Shown here piece after piece: positions 26,601 to 34,057 of a stretch of DNA of 64,000 bases. Under the pieces are notes generated by a model. The model was not told where the DNA came from. It did not search any database and was given only the letters and a program-made list of their open reading frames with translations. Source of the stretch: Bernardetiaceae bacterium (GTDB lineage: Bacteria > Bacteroidota > Bacteroidia > Cytophagales > Thermoflexibacteraceae); NCBI GenBank assembly GCA_025057115.1, contig JANWWZ010000002.1, positions 124,001-188,000 of the forward strand, written 5' to 3'. Positions within the stretch are counted from its first letter, which is position 1; the number at the start of each line of letters is the position of its first letter. A program made the position numbers and the translations under genes.

Positions 26601-28398
26601 CTGGCTAGACAAATACAAACTCGCTCTTTCTGGCTATCCTCAGCAGTTTGAGCGCAAAATGAGAGGCATCAGCGGCGAAGAATACTGGTACGAAGTATTT
26701 CTAAGCCCTATTGTTACTGCAAACAGTTTTGAAGTGGATGAAGTGGCAGGTGTGGCACATAACATCACCGTTAAAAAGAAAGCCGCTGATGAATTGCGCA
26801 TGGCAAAAGAATTAGCCGAACACTCCCTCGAAGTGAAAAAGCGCTTCCTTTCTAACATGAGCCACGAGATCCGCACACCTATGAACGGCATCATCGGCAT
26901 GATTGACCTCCTTGCCGAGGCGGAAAATCTAGAGCCCGAGTATCGCCAGTACATCAACACAATTAAAAAATCCTCTGAAACCTTATTGCATATCCTTAAC
27001 GACATCTTAGATCTTTCCAAGATAGAGGCCGGCAAGATGGAATTGCGCAAAGCACCTCTATCGCTAGTAAATATGATGGATAAGCTCATTGCACTTTTCC
27101 AACAGCGGGCTATGCAAAAAGACATAGAATTTGGCTATCACATTGCCGCTGAGGTGCCGCCTTACATCATCGCCGATGAAACGCGCTTGCTGCAAATTTT
27201 GTCCAATCTTACCTCTAACGCGCTCAAATTCACTGAGAAAGGCAGTATTAAAATCCAAGTAGAGGTAGCTCAACCTCCTGATTTCCTTCTAGAGGAATCC
27301 CAGCAGGAATACTTGCTCAAAGTGAAAGTAATAGACACAGGTATTGGCATTGCTCCACAACACCAAGAATTACTTTTCCAGAAGTTTAGCCAATTGGACA
27401 ATAGCTATACCAAATCTCACGGAGGCACGGGGCTAGGGCTTGCTATTTCCCAAGAACTTTGCAAGCTCATGCAAGGCGATATTGGCGTAGAGTCAGAATT
27501 GGGCAAGGGCAGTACTTTTTGGTTTACCTTCCGCGCCAAAGCTTGCAAAGCTGAAGAGGTGTCTGTTAAAGAGAGCCATGCCCTTCAGCAAGAAACTCTT
27601 ATTAGCGGACAAATACAAAACAATCCCCATATTTTGATCGTAGATGACAACAGTGTCAATTTAAATGTAGCAAGGAGCATTCTCAAGCGCGCTGGCTGTC
27701 AAGTGAGTGTTGCTCGCAGCGGCAAAGAGGCAATTGCCATGGTACAGCAACAACCTTTTGACCTCATTTTCATGGATGTGCAAATGCCTGTCATGAACGG
27801 TCTGGAGACTACGCGCTACATCAAAGAACTCCAATTACCTCACCTTCCTCCTATCGTTGCCATGACAGCATTTTCCATGCAGGAAGAACGCGAAACCTTT
27901 CTGCAAGCTGGCATGGATGATTTCATCGCCAAACCCATCAAAGCTCAAGCCCTTATTTCCAAAGTGAAACAGCTACTTGATCAACCCCTTGAAAGCAATG
28001 CTAACCAGCCCAAAGAAGATAAGCAAGAAGCGCCTTTGCCAGCCACTCAATTGCCTATTGTTAATCCAGAAGTAGTGGAGCAGATGGCTAAGTATGGAGG
28101 AAGAGAAATGATTCAAGAAACTTACCTGGAATTTGAACAGGAAAGCCGACAACTGCTAGAAAACCTCGCCCTGAGCATCTCTGAACAAAATTTCTCCCAA
28201 GCCAAAAGCATTCTTCATACTTTAAAGGGAAATGCAGGCACATTAGGCATAGAAAGACTTTACGCTGCTGCTGCTCATTTTGAAGCTCTTTTGAAACAAG
28301 GGCAAACAAGTCGCTCTGAGGAAGAATTCGCCAATCTCATACGGCTTTTCACCGAGTTCCAGCAACATTATAAGACCTATTTGCAAATTAATGCTTAA
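23617..28398 (+). CDS. Multi-PAS/GAF hybrid sensor histidine kinase with receiver and HPt
   Basis: This soluble 1593-residue hybrid kinase has no membrane segment. By eye the order is: N-terminal coiled coil (10-60), PAS (120-230), GAF-like (245-390), PAS (390-510), PAS (525-640), PAS (645-765), GAF (770-925), PAS (935-1055), HisKA with His1083 in MSHEIRTPMNG, HATPase with Asn1201 and DTGIGI (1240-1245), receiver with Asp1387 in FMDVQMP and Lys1439, and HPt with His1534 in HTLKGNAG. It thus contains a complete internal phosphorelay. The following stand-alone response regulator, 26 nt downstream, is its likely partner. The signal is unknown; six or seven sensor modules suggest several cytoplasmic inputs. 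Confidence 0.95.
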   Translation: MTDATPDKNSRPLLEEIEQLKNQLKELESKLQSQLPQQEDLFREQIAQLHGAVTDLENLSKAKETFGNLQLLNREKKEVTDKGVQLPQMSFELVQENSENGHGTHAHQQNSFSSSALPAQGELYQAIFENHPQPIVLLENSGRILSINRAAMQLLQKKSSKEIVGELLGEILPLSVSGKEQLQKCIQQNKKTVYQCSEKNSSGEPFQLSQIGIEPIELPGKTVLVAYLYEAPKQEKSTIDNELKIIKEVARSVAGMHRIDEILINTIARLYEKNYILGGGFYQVSKDWHYALLRFHFNIHNQLLHLLREIPTEHFAAVFQERQWIELPPNTLLSTQHDHLLLVPIVVENKVAYAFLFVLAPSSQQASLLLNLLGTEISYFVTHRQLASRLIQSENRFRILADNSPLLLRICDAEGHFTFFNQRWYKLVGIDRHQSLPWLEYLHPEDRMEIAATFEKKLASKNSFEITYRVRKFNGEYRWLLENAIPYFGSHNEFKGLVLYASDITDGKAYEQEIVRAQVPKYSRQSLQNTLQTVELLALTVEADGTISYSNDFLLKTTGWHAEELLGKALSEVLVLHHHDYAHLPFHQQLLSSFCGQLRCANGAHLHIRFHTITWNDAQGQAIAVTLIGEDISETLRAQQALEQSNALLKDLFDNATDLIQITDAEGNFVFVNKSWCNLLEYRPEEIRLLHLYQVVYPEDRALMNHLLYRAIAEGSVNNVEICFISRSGRKIHLRGSISYGHSFEEGKPPVYRAVFQDITEQMRAEKAQMLYHNLSRLTINSPNLETLYHNFYTELKKAIEVEGFLIALRNEKDQSIYFPYYINSPYAPDEGIQGRAFAEYAFAFERTMIFHQDMLRRIIQTNDLPAEEPLPQTWIGIPLKIDQKVIGIIVLQSYKERKTYHKRDLDLLNFISGQLATAIQRVQNQEKINEQNSRLQAIFESGQHLMWSVNKDLILTRFNGNYANTMRLLYNINITAGMSLAELYRQNDPEQVYFWLDKYKLALSGYPQQFERKMRGISGEEYWYEVFLSPIVTANSFEVDEVAGVAHNITVKKKAADELRMAKELAEHSLEVKKRFLSNMSHEIRTPMNGIIGMIDLLAEAENLEPEYRQYINTIKKSSETLLHILNDILDLSKIEAGKMELRKAPLSLVNMMDKLIALFQQRAMQKDIEFGYHIAAEVPPYIIADETRLLQILSNLTSNALKFTEKGSIKIQVEVAQPPDFLLEESQQEYLLKVKVIDTGIGIAPQHQELLFQKFSQLDNSYTKSHGGTGLGLAISQELCKLMQGDIGVESELGKGSTFWFTFRAKACKAEEVSVKESHALQQETLISGQIQNNPHILIVDDNSVNLNVARSILKRAGCQVSVARSGKEAIAMVQQQPFDLIFMDVQMPVMNGLETTRYIKELQLPHLPPIVAMTAFSMQEERETFLQAGMDDFIAKPIKAQALISKVKQLLDQPLESNANQPKEDKQEAPLPATQLPIVNPEVVEQMAKYGGREMIQETYLEFEQESRQLLENLALSISEQNFSQAKSILHTLKGNAGTLGIERLYAAAAHFEALLKQGQTSRSEEEFANLIRLFTEFQQHYKTYLQINA

Positions 28399-28424
28399 AA
28401 TTGCACTATTAATCATTTTCGCCT

Positions 28425-28799
28425 ATGCCCAAACAAGTACTCATTGCAGAAGATAGTTCCGTAATCCAAAACATTACCCGCCGAGTGCTCCAGTTTCAAA
28501 ACTTTGACATTGTAGCTGTCAAGAATGGGCAGCAAGTACTGGATTACTTGGAAAACCATTCCTGTGACATCATTCTAATGGATATTAGCATGCCAATCAT
28601 GGATGGCATGGAATGTGCCACGCGCGTGCGCAGCCTGCCAGATGCCAAAAAAGCCTCCATTCCCATTGTGGCTATCACAGGCAATGCCAAAAATTATACC
28701 ATGGAAGACTTCCAAAAAGTAGGCATTAACGACTACATCCAAAAACCCATCAATTTTGATGTGCTAGTAGAAACTGTTCGCCGCTTGACTAACTCCTAA
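28425..28799 (+). CDS. Single-domain response regulator
   Basis: This is a stand-alone receiver of 124 residues with the acidic pair ED (9-10), phospho-acceptor Asp53 in IILMDISMP, Thr85 in AITGN and Lys107 in QKP. It has no output domain, so it probably acts by protein interaction or as a shuttle from the HPt domain of the kinase encoded just upstream. Only 26 nt separate the two genes and 6 nt separate it from the next small gene, so all three look like one operon. Confidence 0.93.
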   Translation: MPKQVLIAEDSSVIQNITRRVLQFQNFDIVAVKNGQQVLDYLENHSCDIILMDISMPIMDGMECATRVRSLPDAKKASIPIVAITGNAKNYTMEDFQKVGINDYIQKPINFDVLVETVRRLTNS

Positions 28800-28805
28800 T
28801 GCAAG

Positions 28806-29036
28806 ATGCGCTACAGTAAGCAACTGCTTGCCTTACTGGAAGAAGTAATCACAGAACAGGGGTACGCACTGCGCTACGAAAAAGGAAATTTCAAGCCAGG
28901 CTACTGCATTGTCAAAAACAACCGCATTGTGTTGGTTAATCAATTTTTTACCTTGGAAGGAAAAATCAACTGCCTTATTGAAATTATCCGCCAATTAGGA
29001 ATCGAATCGGAAAAGTTAAGCCGAATAAGAAAATAA
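28806..29036 (+). CDS. Small conserved protein of unknown function
   Basis: This 76-residue protein has the pattern LRYEKGNFKPGYCIVKNNRI then NQFFTLEGKINCLIEII, which I recognise as a recurrent small Bacteroidota protein without assigned function. It has no signal or membrane segment. It begins 6 nt after the response regulator stop, so it is probably translated from the same mRNA. It could be an accessory factor of the kinase system or simply a passenger; relatives in other genomes often sit elsewhere, so I do not claim a link. Confidence 0.72.
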   Translation: MRYSKQLLALLEEVITEQGYALRYEKGNFKPGYCIVKNNRIVLVNQFFTLEGKINCLIEIIRQLGIESEKLSRIRK

Positions 29037-29257
29037 CCGCTCAAAGCGTTGAAAGCCAGCAACGTGGATGGCTCACAATGTTAACCAGCATTCTTATTGA
29101 CTAGTGGGTAAGGTTGCCTGCTTAAGGGTACGTACTTTCTTTTGCTGGTTTCTCTCCCTTCTGCCCTTCTAAATTTTTGCCGATTAATACTAAGCAAACC
29201 TGCGGTAACGTTGTGGCAAAAAGTGGTATAAACCTACGCGCAAAATATGTATATGCC

Positions 29258-29914
29258 ATGCTAATTAGCCAATTTGCCATCCCGATTCTCTCATATTCAT
29301 TTTGCAACCAACAAAAGCTGATTTCAGAGGAAAGCTATTGCAGGGCAATGGTGTTTCTTCAACGCAAGTACTTGATAATCGCCAGGATTATTCCTAATCG
29401 GCAGAAGGCCAGGTTGCTTACTGCCCTAGCCTTTCCGGGCATTGTCAGAGGCATTGAATTCGCTACCTACCCCACCTTGCACTTTATTGAGCAAAAATAC
29501 ATTCGCACTGGAAAATTGCCCATAGACTACACCATCGGCGATTTACAAATGCGTCTGCGGCTTGTTGAACAAATAGATGAGTTATTGAAAAAAAATCCAA
29601 ATTTTTCTCATCAAACGGGCATAGTTTCTTATCCAGCAGGGTTATCCGAGCAACAGATAAGGCGCAGGCGTTTAGAGCGCATGCAACAATTTCACTGGCA
29701 ATTAAAATATCTCCATGCTTTCTACAAAATCGTCATGCAAAACGCTCCTGGGCAGTTTGACGATGAACTGCAAAAGCTCTATTTCTTTGCCAGTGCTTAC
29801 TATAGCAGCAATGCAGTAGTAGAGCGGGAAGTTTCCCAGTTTAATGTGCCACCTGAATACTTAGCCCTAATTGGCAATTTTTACTTTTACGAAGCACCAA
29901 AAATGTTTGCCTAG
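29258..29914 (+). CDS. Uncharacterised helical protein
   Basis: About 218 residues from the first ATG; an in-frame TTG at 29177 would give 245. The protein is rich in Arg, Tyr, Gln and Phe and is predicted mostly helical (QQIRRRRLERMQQFHWQLKY near the middle). It has one short hydrophobic stretch at the N-terminus (AMLISQFAIPILS) that could be a membrane anchor. I recognise no domain. Codon use looks like its neighbours. It stands alone between the kinase operon and a DJ-1-like gene. Confidence 0.55.
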   Translation: MLISQFAIPILSYSFCNQQKLISEESYCRAMVFLQRKYLIIARIIPNRQKARLLTALAFPGIVRGIEFATYPTLHFIEQKYIRTGKLPIDYTIGDLQMRLRLVEQIDELLKKNPNFSHQTGIVSYPAGLSEQQIRRRRLERMQQFHWQLKYLHAFYKIVMQNAPGQFDDELQKLYFFASAYYSSNAVVEREVSQFNVPPEYLALIGNFYFYEAPKMFA

Positions 29915-30067
29915 CAAATTGTCTGCTTTTAAAACGGTAATAGGACAGATGGTAAAAATATTTGACAAACTCCCTAAAGGGCAAAAAGTATTGCACCAAC
30001 TGGTAAGTTTGCTTGACAATGAGTTTTGAAATAGTTAGCTTGCAGAGATAAGCAACACCAGTAAATT

Positions 30068-30646
30068 ATGAAAAAGATCCTCTTCCTTACAGGCGATTAT
30101 GCCGAGGACTACGAAACAATGGTGCCGTTCCAGATGCTATCTATGGTCGGCTTTGAAGTGCATGCCGTTTGTCCAGGAAAGAAAAAAGGCGAGAAAGTGC
30201 GCACTGCTATCCATGATTTTGAAGGGGAACAAACCTACAGCGAAAAACCAGGTCATTACTTCACCCTTACTTATGATTTTGACCAAGTACAGCCAGAAAA
30301 CTACGACGGCTTGTATATTGTCGGTGGGCGCGCTCCCGAATATCTGCGGCTTAATGAGCGCTTGCTGGAGATGGTAAAACACTTTTTCCAAACCCAGAAA
30401 CCTGTTGCAGCTATTTGTCATGGCATTCAGATATTAACAGCAGCAGGTGTGGTCAATGGACGGTATTTAACTGCTTATCCCGCTGTTGCTCCTGAAGTTA
30501 CCCTTGCTGGAGGAAAATTTCAAAACGTCCCTATGGATGCAGTAGTGGTAGATGCTAATTTAGTAACCGGTCCAGCCTGGCCTGCACACCCTGCTCTTAT
30601 GCGGTCATATCTCCAACTCTTGAAAGTTCAAATAACGACTTCGTAG
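30068..30646 (+). CDS. DJ-1/PfpI family protein
   Basis: This 192-residue protein of the class I glutamine amidotransferase-like fold has the nucleophile elbow [10 protein letters not shown] (catalytic Cys about residue 119) and the upstream [14 protein letters not shown]-1/PfpI members include intracellular proteases, chaperones and glyoxalase III/deglycase-type enzymes; the substrate cannot be assigned. It is cytoplasmic and has a strong terminator 35 nt after its stop, so it is probably a single-gene transcript. Confidence 0.9.
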   Translation: MKKILFLTGDYAEDYETMVPFQMLSMVGFEVHAVCPGKKKGEKVRTAIHDFEGEQTYSEKPGHYFTLTYDFDQVQPENYDGLYIVGGRAPEYLRLNERLLEMVKHFFQTQKPVAAICHGIQILTAAGVVNGRYLTAYPAVAPEVTLAGGKFQNVPMDAVVVDANLVTGPAWPAHPALMRSYLQLLKVQITTS

Positions 30647-30680
30647 AGCAAGCCTTATCTTTTGACTGAGCCAGACAGGT

Positions 30681-30718
30681 ACGTGCATGGCGGTAAAAGC
30701 CGTCATGCGCGTTTTTTT
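30681..30718 (+). terminator. Strong Rho-independent terminator after the DJ-1-like gene
   Basis: A 14-bp stem (30681-30694 with 30699-30712, a few G-U pairs), AAAA loop and seven Ts. Very clear on the plus strand. Confidence 0.9.
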
Positions 30719-30724
30719 AGCAGT

Positions 30725-31891
30725 TTACCGAAAATCCCACTTTAGTTCGGGAAGGTTTCTCAAATAGTGGCGCGTGTCCGTAGCATATTGCATGAGCTTA
30801 ACAGAATCCAGAGAAGTTAAATCAAATGTCTTAGGCAGGGCTTCAAATAACTGCACGGGAATGATGGTATAACTTGTCTTAGGCGTCTGTTTGCAATGCA
30901 CCCAAGTGAGGTGGTAACCTATCTTAGTGATAACTGTGCGATTAAATTTTTTTAACAGGGTAAGTTCTGCTATAATGCCGCCATCGCGGTAGCGCGTGCG
31001 CTGGTTGGAAAGAAAATTCCCCAGTGAAAAAAATATCGGTACTTTTTTGGTAGTATCTGAAGAAGGCGAAAAATATTCTACTGGTTGCACTACGTGCGGA
31101 TGCGTTCCTACAATAGCATCTGCACCTAAATCTACACAAAATTGAGCTAATTGACGTTGTTGTAAGTTTTCTTGTCGTTGATACTGCTCGCCCCAGTGAA
31201 ATGTTACCAGTATGAAATCTGCTTTCATGTGATGCGCTTTTTGTATATCGGTGCGTATTTGAAATGTATCAATTAAATTGACCACGTTAGGCGAAAATAC
31301 TCTAATGCCATTGGTGTCATAGGTATAGTTGAGAATTGCCAAGCGCAAACCGCGATACTCCCAAATAAAAGGATAAGCGCGCTGGCGTTCTGCAGTGTCC
31401 CGAAAAGTACCCGTGTGCATTATTTGAAGGCTATCCAATATGTGCAAAGTGCGTTCCATGCCCTTTTTGCCCCTGTCATAAGCGTGATTATTAGCCGTGA
31501 GCAAGAAATTATAGCCCGATGCCTTCAAATCTGCCGCTAACTGATCAGGGCTGGAAAACAAAGGATAGCCCTTGTACGGTGGACCTCCCAAGGTAACTTC
31601 TAAGTTGCCTATCACCAAATGGCAAGATCGAAAATAAGGCGCTACGTACCGAAAAATAGGCGCATAGTGATAAGTATTCTTGCTTTTGTCATACGCTGAT
31701 TGCACAATAGGATCGTGCCCCATGATATCACCCGTAAGTGCTAGCTTGACACTCACCGAGTCATCAGTCGATGGAGTAAGTACAGAATCACCTAAAGGCA
31801 GTTCTTGGGTTGAACTGCATTGGATAGAGTCGGTTAAATAAAACGCAATAAGCGCAAAGACGATAAGTAAGAGAAAATGCGCTTTTTTCAT
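30725..31891 (-). CDS. CapA-family protein (PgsA-like metallophosphatase fold)
   Basis: This protein resembles CapA/PgsA of poly-gamma-glutamate capsule systems, a calcineurin-like phosphoesterase fold. The metal-site motifs are LTGDIMGHDP, GNLEVTLGG, TANNHAYDRG, TFHWGEQY and VGTHPHVVQ. An N-terminal hydrophobic segment (LLLIVFALIAFYL) anchors or exports it. The start MKKAHFLLL is used; the frame stays open for another 89 codons upstream only because the repeat array at 31937-32108 has no stops in that frame. Other pgs/cap genes are not nearby, so a capsule role is uncertain. Length from this start is 388 residues, normal for the family. Confidence 0.88.
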   Translation of the reverse strand: MKKAHFLLLIVFALIAFYLTDSIQCSSTQELPLGDSVLTPSTDDSVSVKLALTGDIMGHDPIVQSAYDKSKNTYHYAPIFRYVAPYFRSCHLVIGNLEVTLGGPPYKGYPLFSSPDQLAADLKASGYNFLLTANNHAYDRGKKGMERTLHILDSLQIMHTGTFRDTAERQRAYPFIWEYRGLRLAILNYTYDTNGIRVFSPNVVNLIDTFQIRTDIQKAHHMKADFILVTFHWGEQYQRQENLQQRQLAQFCVDLGADAIVGTHPHVVQPVEYFSPSSDTTKKVPIFFSLGNFLSNQRTRYRDGGIIAELTLLKKFNRTVITKIGYHLTWVHCKQTPKTSYTIIPVQLFEALPKTFDLTSLDSVKLMQYATDTRHYLRNLPELKWDFR

Positions 31892-31936
31892 GCAACAAAG
31901 GTCAAATAAAAACACCAAAAGCGCCAACGGTAAGGG

Positions 31937-32108
31937 TTGTTCGTGAGGACACGAACAACGGCAAGGAGTTGTTCGTGAGGACACGAACAACGGCAAGGAG
32001 TTGTTCGTGAAGACACGAACAACGGTAGAGGTCGTGAAGACACGAACAACGGCGAGGAGTTGTTCGTGAAGACACGAACAACGGCAGAGGTCGTGAGGAC
32101 ACGAACAA
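31937..32108. repeat. Six-unit tandem hairpin repeat array
   Basis: There are six consecutive inverted repeats. Units start at 31937, 31969, 32001, 32031, 32060 and 32090. Four are complete: arms TTGTTCGTG / CACGAACAA around a 4-nt loop AGGA or AAGA. Units 4 and 6 have a shortened left arm (GTCGTG). Units are joined by 8-10-nt linkers of the type CGGCAAGGAG. The first three repeat exactly every 32 bp. The array lies between the capA-like start and the pyrE promoter. It is too regular for chance and has no coding potential I would accept. Confidence 0.93.
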
Positions 32109-32242
32109 CGGTAAGAATAGCTTCTGACTTCCAGCCAGAGTAATATTTTGTCAAACAAACGAATCGAAAATCTAATTCGGCTTTAATAGCAGTTGAATAA
32201 TTTTCGGCTTACATCACTAGCTTTACCCGATATAAAAAGTCC

Positions 32243-32250
32243 TAAATTTG
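32243..32250 (+). promoter_or_regulatory. Promoter -7 box of pyrE
   Basis: TAAATTTG, a perfect TAnnTTTG, with only three nucleotides before the ATG of pyrE. A transcript starting 4-6 nt after the box would begin at the start codon. Confidence 0.55.
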
Positions 32251-32253
32251 GTC

Positions 32254-32895
32254 ATGGATTTGCAAAGAGCCAGAACCATTGCAGCCATGTTGCTGCAAAG
32301 CGGTGCAGTAAAATTAAGCCCAGAAAAACCCTTTACTTGGTCATCAGGTTGGAAAGCTCCTATTTACTGCGACAACAGAGTAACCCTCTCCTTCCCAGAG
32401 ATTCGCACTTATATCAAAAATGCCTTAGCTAGTGCTGTTAAGCAGTATTTTCCTCAAGGACAGGTGATTGCAGGGGTGGCTACCGCTGGCATTCCACAAG
32501 GTACATTAGTAGCTGACCTTCTCGAACTGCCTTTCATTTATGTCCGCACCAAGCCCAAAGAACACGGGCTAGAAAATTTGATTGAAGGCAAGGTAACTGC
32601 CGGAGCTAATGTGGTCGTCATAGAAGATTTGATCTCTACCGGAAAGAGTAGCCTTCAGGTAGTGCAGGCTATTCGCCAAGTGGGTATGTGCGTAAGTGGT
32701 TTGCTAGCAGTTTTCAGCTATGATTTTGACATTGCTCGTCAACATTTCCAGCAAGAAGGTGTTCGTTTTGAAGCACTTTGCACCTATCCCATCTTAATTG
32801 AACAAGCCATAGAACAAAATTACATTAGTCAGGAACACATGGCTACTTTGCAACAATGGCGGCAATCACCTCAGACTTGGAAAGCCCTAGAGTAA
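32254..32895 (+). CDS. pyrE: Orotate phosphoribosyltransferase
   Basis: This enzyme makes orotidine-5'-phosphate from orotate and PRPP in pyrimidine synthesis. The 213-residue protein has FTWSSGWKAPIYCDNR (orotate/PRPP site), GVATAGIPQG, the lysine-rich loop RTKPKEHGLEN, and the PRPP motif VVVIEDLISTGKSS. The ATG at 32254 fits homologues; the TTG 6 nt earlier lies inside the promoter box. The 3' end overlaps the convergent DCC gene by 9 bp. The repeat array lies 135 nt upstream. Confidence 0.97.
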   Translation: MDLQRARTIAAMLLQSGAVKLSPEKPFTWSSGWKAPIYCDNRVTLSFPEIRTYIKNALASAVKQYFPQGQVIAGVATAGIPQGTLVADLLELPFIYVRTKPKEHGLENLIEGKVTAGANVVVIEDLISTGKSSLQVVQAIRQVGMCVSGLLAVFSYDFDIARQHFQQEGVRFEALCTYPILIEQAIEQNYISQEHMATLQQWRQSPQTWKALE

Positions 32896-33309
32896 AAAGC
32901 GCGTTTTCAGTTCTGGACTAGGGAGGCGACATTGTGGGCTTTTCCCAAACCAGCGGTATCGGTTGGCGGCTATCCATGCATAAAGTCTGTCGCGCAAGCA
33001 ACTAGGCACTAAAAGCCCTATGTAAAAGCACATTTTCCATACCTTGCCCATAGTGCGCAGTACTTCAAGAGCTGCCCGAGAGCGAGTGTAAACCTTACCT
33101 TCAGCGTAAAAAACGAAAGTATTCAATTCAGTAGGGTTCATCTTAAAGCGACGCAAAATTTGCTGCCCCACTTGCGATTGCAAAGAGGCAAATTTGAGGC
33201 GTTTGTCAGTATCCATTCTAATCAATACATTCACAACAGTATTACACAAGTTGCAAACGCCATCAAAAAGAACTACCGATTCTTTTTCCCAGACTTCCAC
33301 TTGGTGCAA
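32887..33309 (-). CDS. DCC-family thiol-disulfide oxidoreductase (DUF393)
   Basis: This 140-residue protein has the hallmark DGVCNLC near the N-terminus (residues 16-22), the motif that names the DCC family, followed by MDTDKRLKFASLQS and a YTRSRAALEVLRTMG segment. Family members are thought to be redox-active but no reaction is settled. The start appears to be TTG; a GTG 9 nt downstream is an alternative. No ATG is suitably placed. Convergent with pyrE. Confidence 0.87.
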   Translation of the reverse strand: MHQVEVWEKESVVLFDGVCNLCNTVVNVLIRMDTDKRLKFASLQSQVGQQILRRFKMNPTELNTFVFYAEGKVYTRSRAALEVLRTMGKVWKMCFYIGLLVPSCLRDRLYAWIAANRYRWFGKSPQCRLPSPELKTRFLL

Positions 33310-33411
33310 ATTACTCTCATTTTGATAGTAGTTAAACTCCTAGCAACTTGCTTTTGGGTTCAGGTGGTTGGATGCACTTTTTTTCTAGCATTTCACAAAA
33401 GTAAATCAAAC

Positions 33412-33436
33412 AAAAAAGCCCGGACCTTTGCCGGGC
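33412..33436 (-). terminator. Terminator of the sigma-factor gene
   Basis: On the minus strand, GCCCGG / CCGGGC with a 7-nt loop is followed by six Ts, 20 nt after the sigma-factor stop codon. Confidence 0.85.
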
Positions 33437-33456
33437 AGTTCATAACACCTTGAAAG

Positions 33457-33972
33457 CTAATTCACATTTGTGGCGTAAACACTCAGTTTTTCTTTAAGCT
33501 CCTTGCGAGCAATGTGAATGCGGTTTTTTACTGTACCAATCGGAATTCGCAATTTGTCGGCAATTTCGTGGTACTTAAAGCCGCGAAAGTGCATGACAAA
33601 GGGCACGCGATAGGCTTCATCCAAACTATCAATTGCCCGCTGAATATCTTCCAATGCAAAAGCAGAGAAAGCTAGATTCTGCGTAATGCTAGAGGAAGAG
33701 TTGATATAGTGAAGATTATCAGTAGTATCTATGAACGTATTACGTCGTACCAGGCGCTGATAATTGGTAATGAAAGTGTTTTTCATAATTGTATAAAGCC
33801 ATGCCTTCAGGTTAGTTCCTTCAGCAAACTTTTCGCGATTGATAAAGGCTTTCAGCATTGTTTCTTGGAGTAGGTCATTTGCCTCCTCCGCGTCTTTGGT
33901 CAGCTTCATGGCAAAGGGCTTGAGAGAGGCTGTCATGTCCTTAACGGACCGACTGAATTCTTTAATGGTCAT
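33457..33972 (-). CDS. ECF-like RNA polymerase sigma-70 factor
   Basis: This is a sigma factor of 171 residues with region 2 (DLLQETMLKAFINREKF, LKAWLYTIMKNTFITNYQR; about 33-80) and region 4 with its helix-turn-helix (YHEIADKLRIPIGTVKNRIH; about 137-156). It lacks regions 1 and 3, as extracytoplasmic-function factors do. This compact, highly conserved type is found across Bacteroidota. No anti-sigma gene is adjacent. It has its own promoter and terminator, so it is monocistronic. Target promoters cannot be inferred. Confidence 0.93.
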   Translation of the reverse strand: MTIKEFSRSVKDMTASLKPFAMKLTKDAEEANDLLQETMLKAFINREKFAEGTNLKAWLYTIMKNTFITNYQRLVRRNTFIDTTDNLHYINSSSSITQNLAFSAFALEDIQRAIDSLDEAYRVPFVMHFRGFKYHEIADKLRIPIGTVKNRIHIARKELKEKLSVYATNVN

Positions 33973-33997
33973 GGCTATGGTGATTTTTTTGTTTAAG

Positions 33998-34028
33998 CAA
34001 ATGTATTATAAAGTTCAACAAAATGCAA
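33998..34028 (-). promoter_or_regulatory. Promoter of the sigma-factor gene
   Basis: On the minus strand, TTG (34028-34026), a 20-nt spacer and TACATTTG (34005-33998) match the Bacteroidota housekeeping promoter. The ATG is 25 nt downstream of the box. Confidence 0.65.
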
Positions 34029-34057
34029 GAGTTGTTTAAGTTTTTTTATGCACATGT

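Noticed and set aside
31937-32108. CRISPR array
   Set aside because: Linkers are 8-10 nt and nearly identical, not unique spacers of about 30 nt, units are hairpins with a 32-bp period, and no cas gene is present.
31891-32158. N-terminal extension of the CapA-like protein through the repeat array
   Set aside because: The array has no stop in that frame, so the reading frame stays open by accident; the translated repeats (VRVFTNN-type) occur in several frames. The start at 31891 begins with a normal signal anchor.
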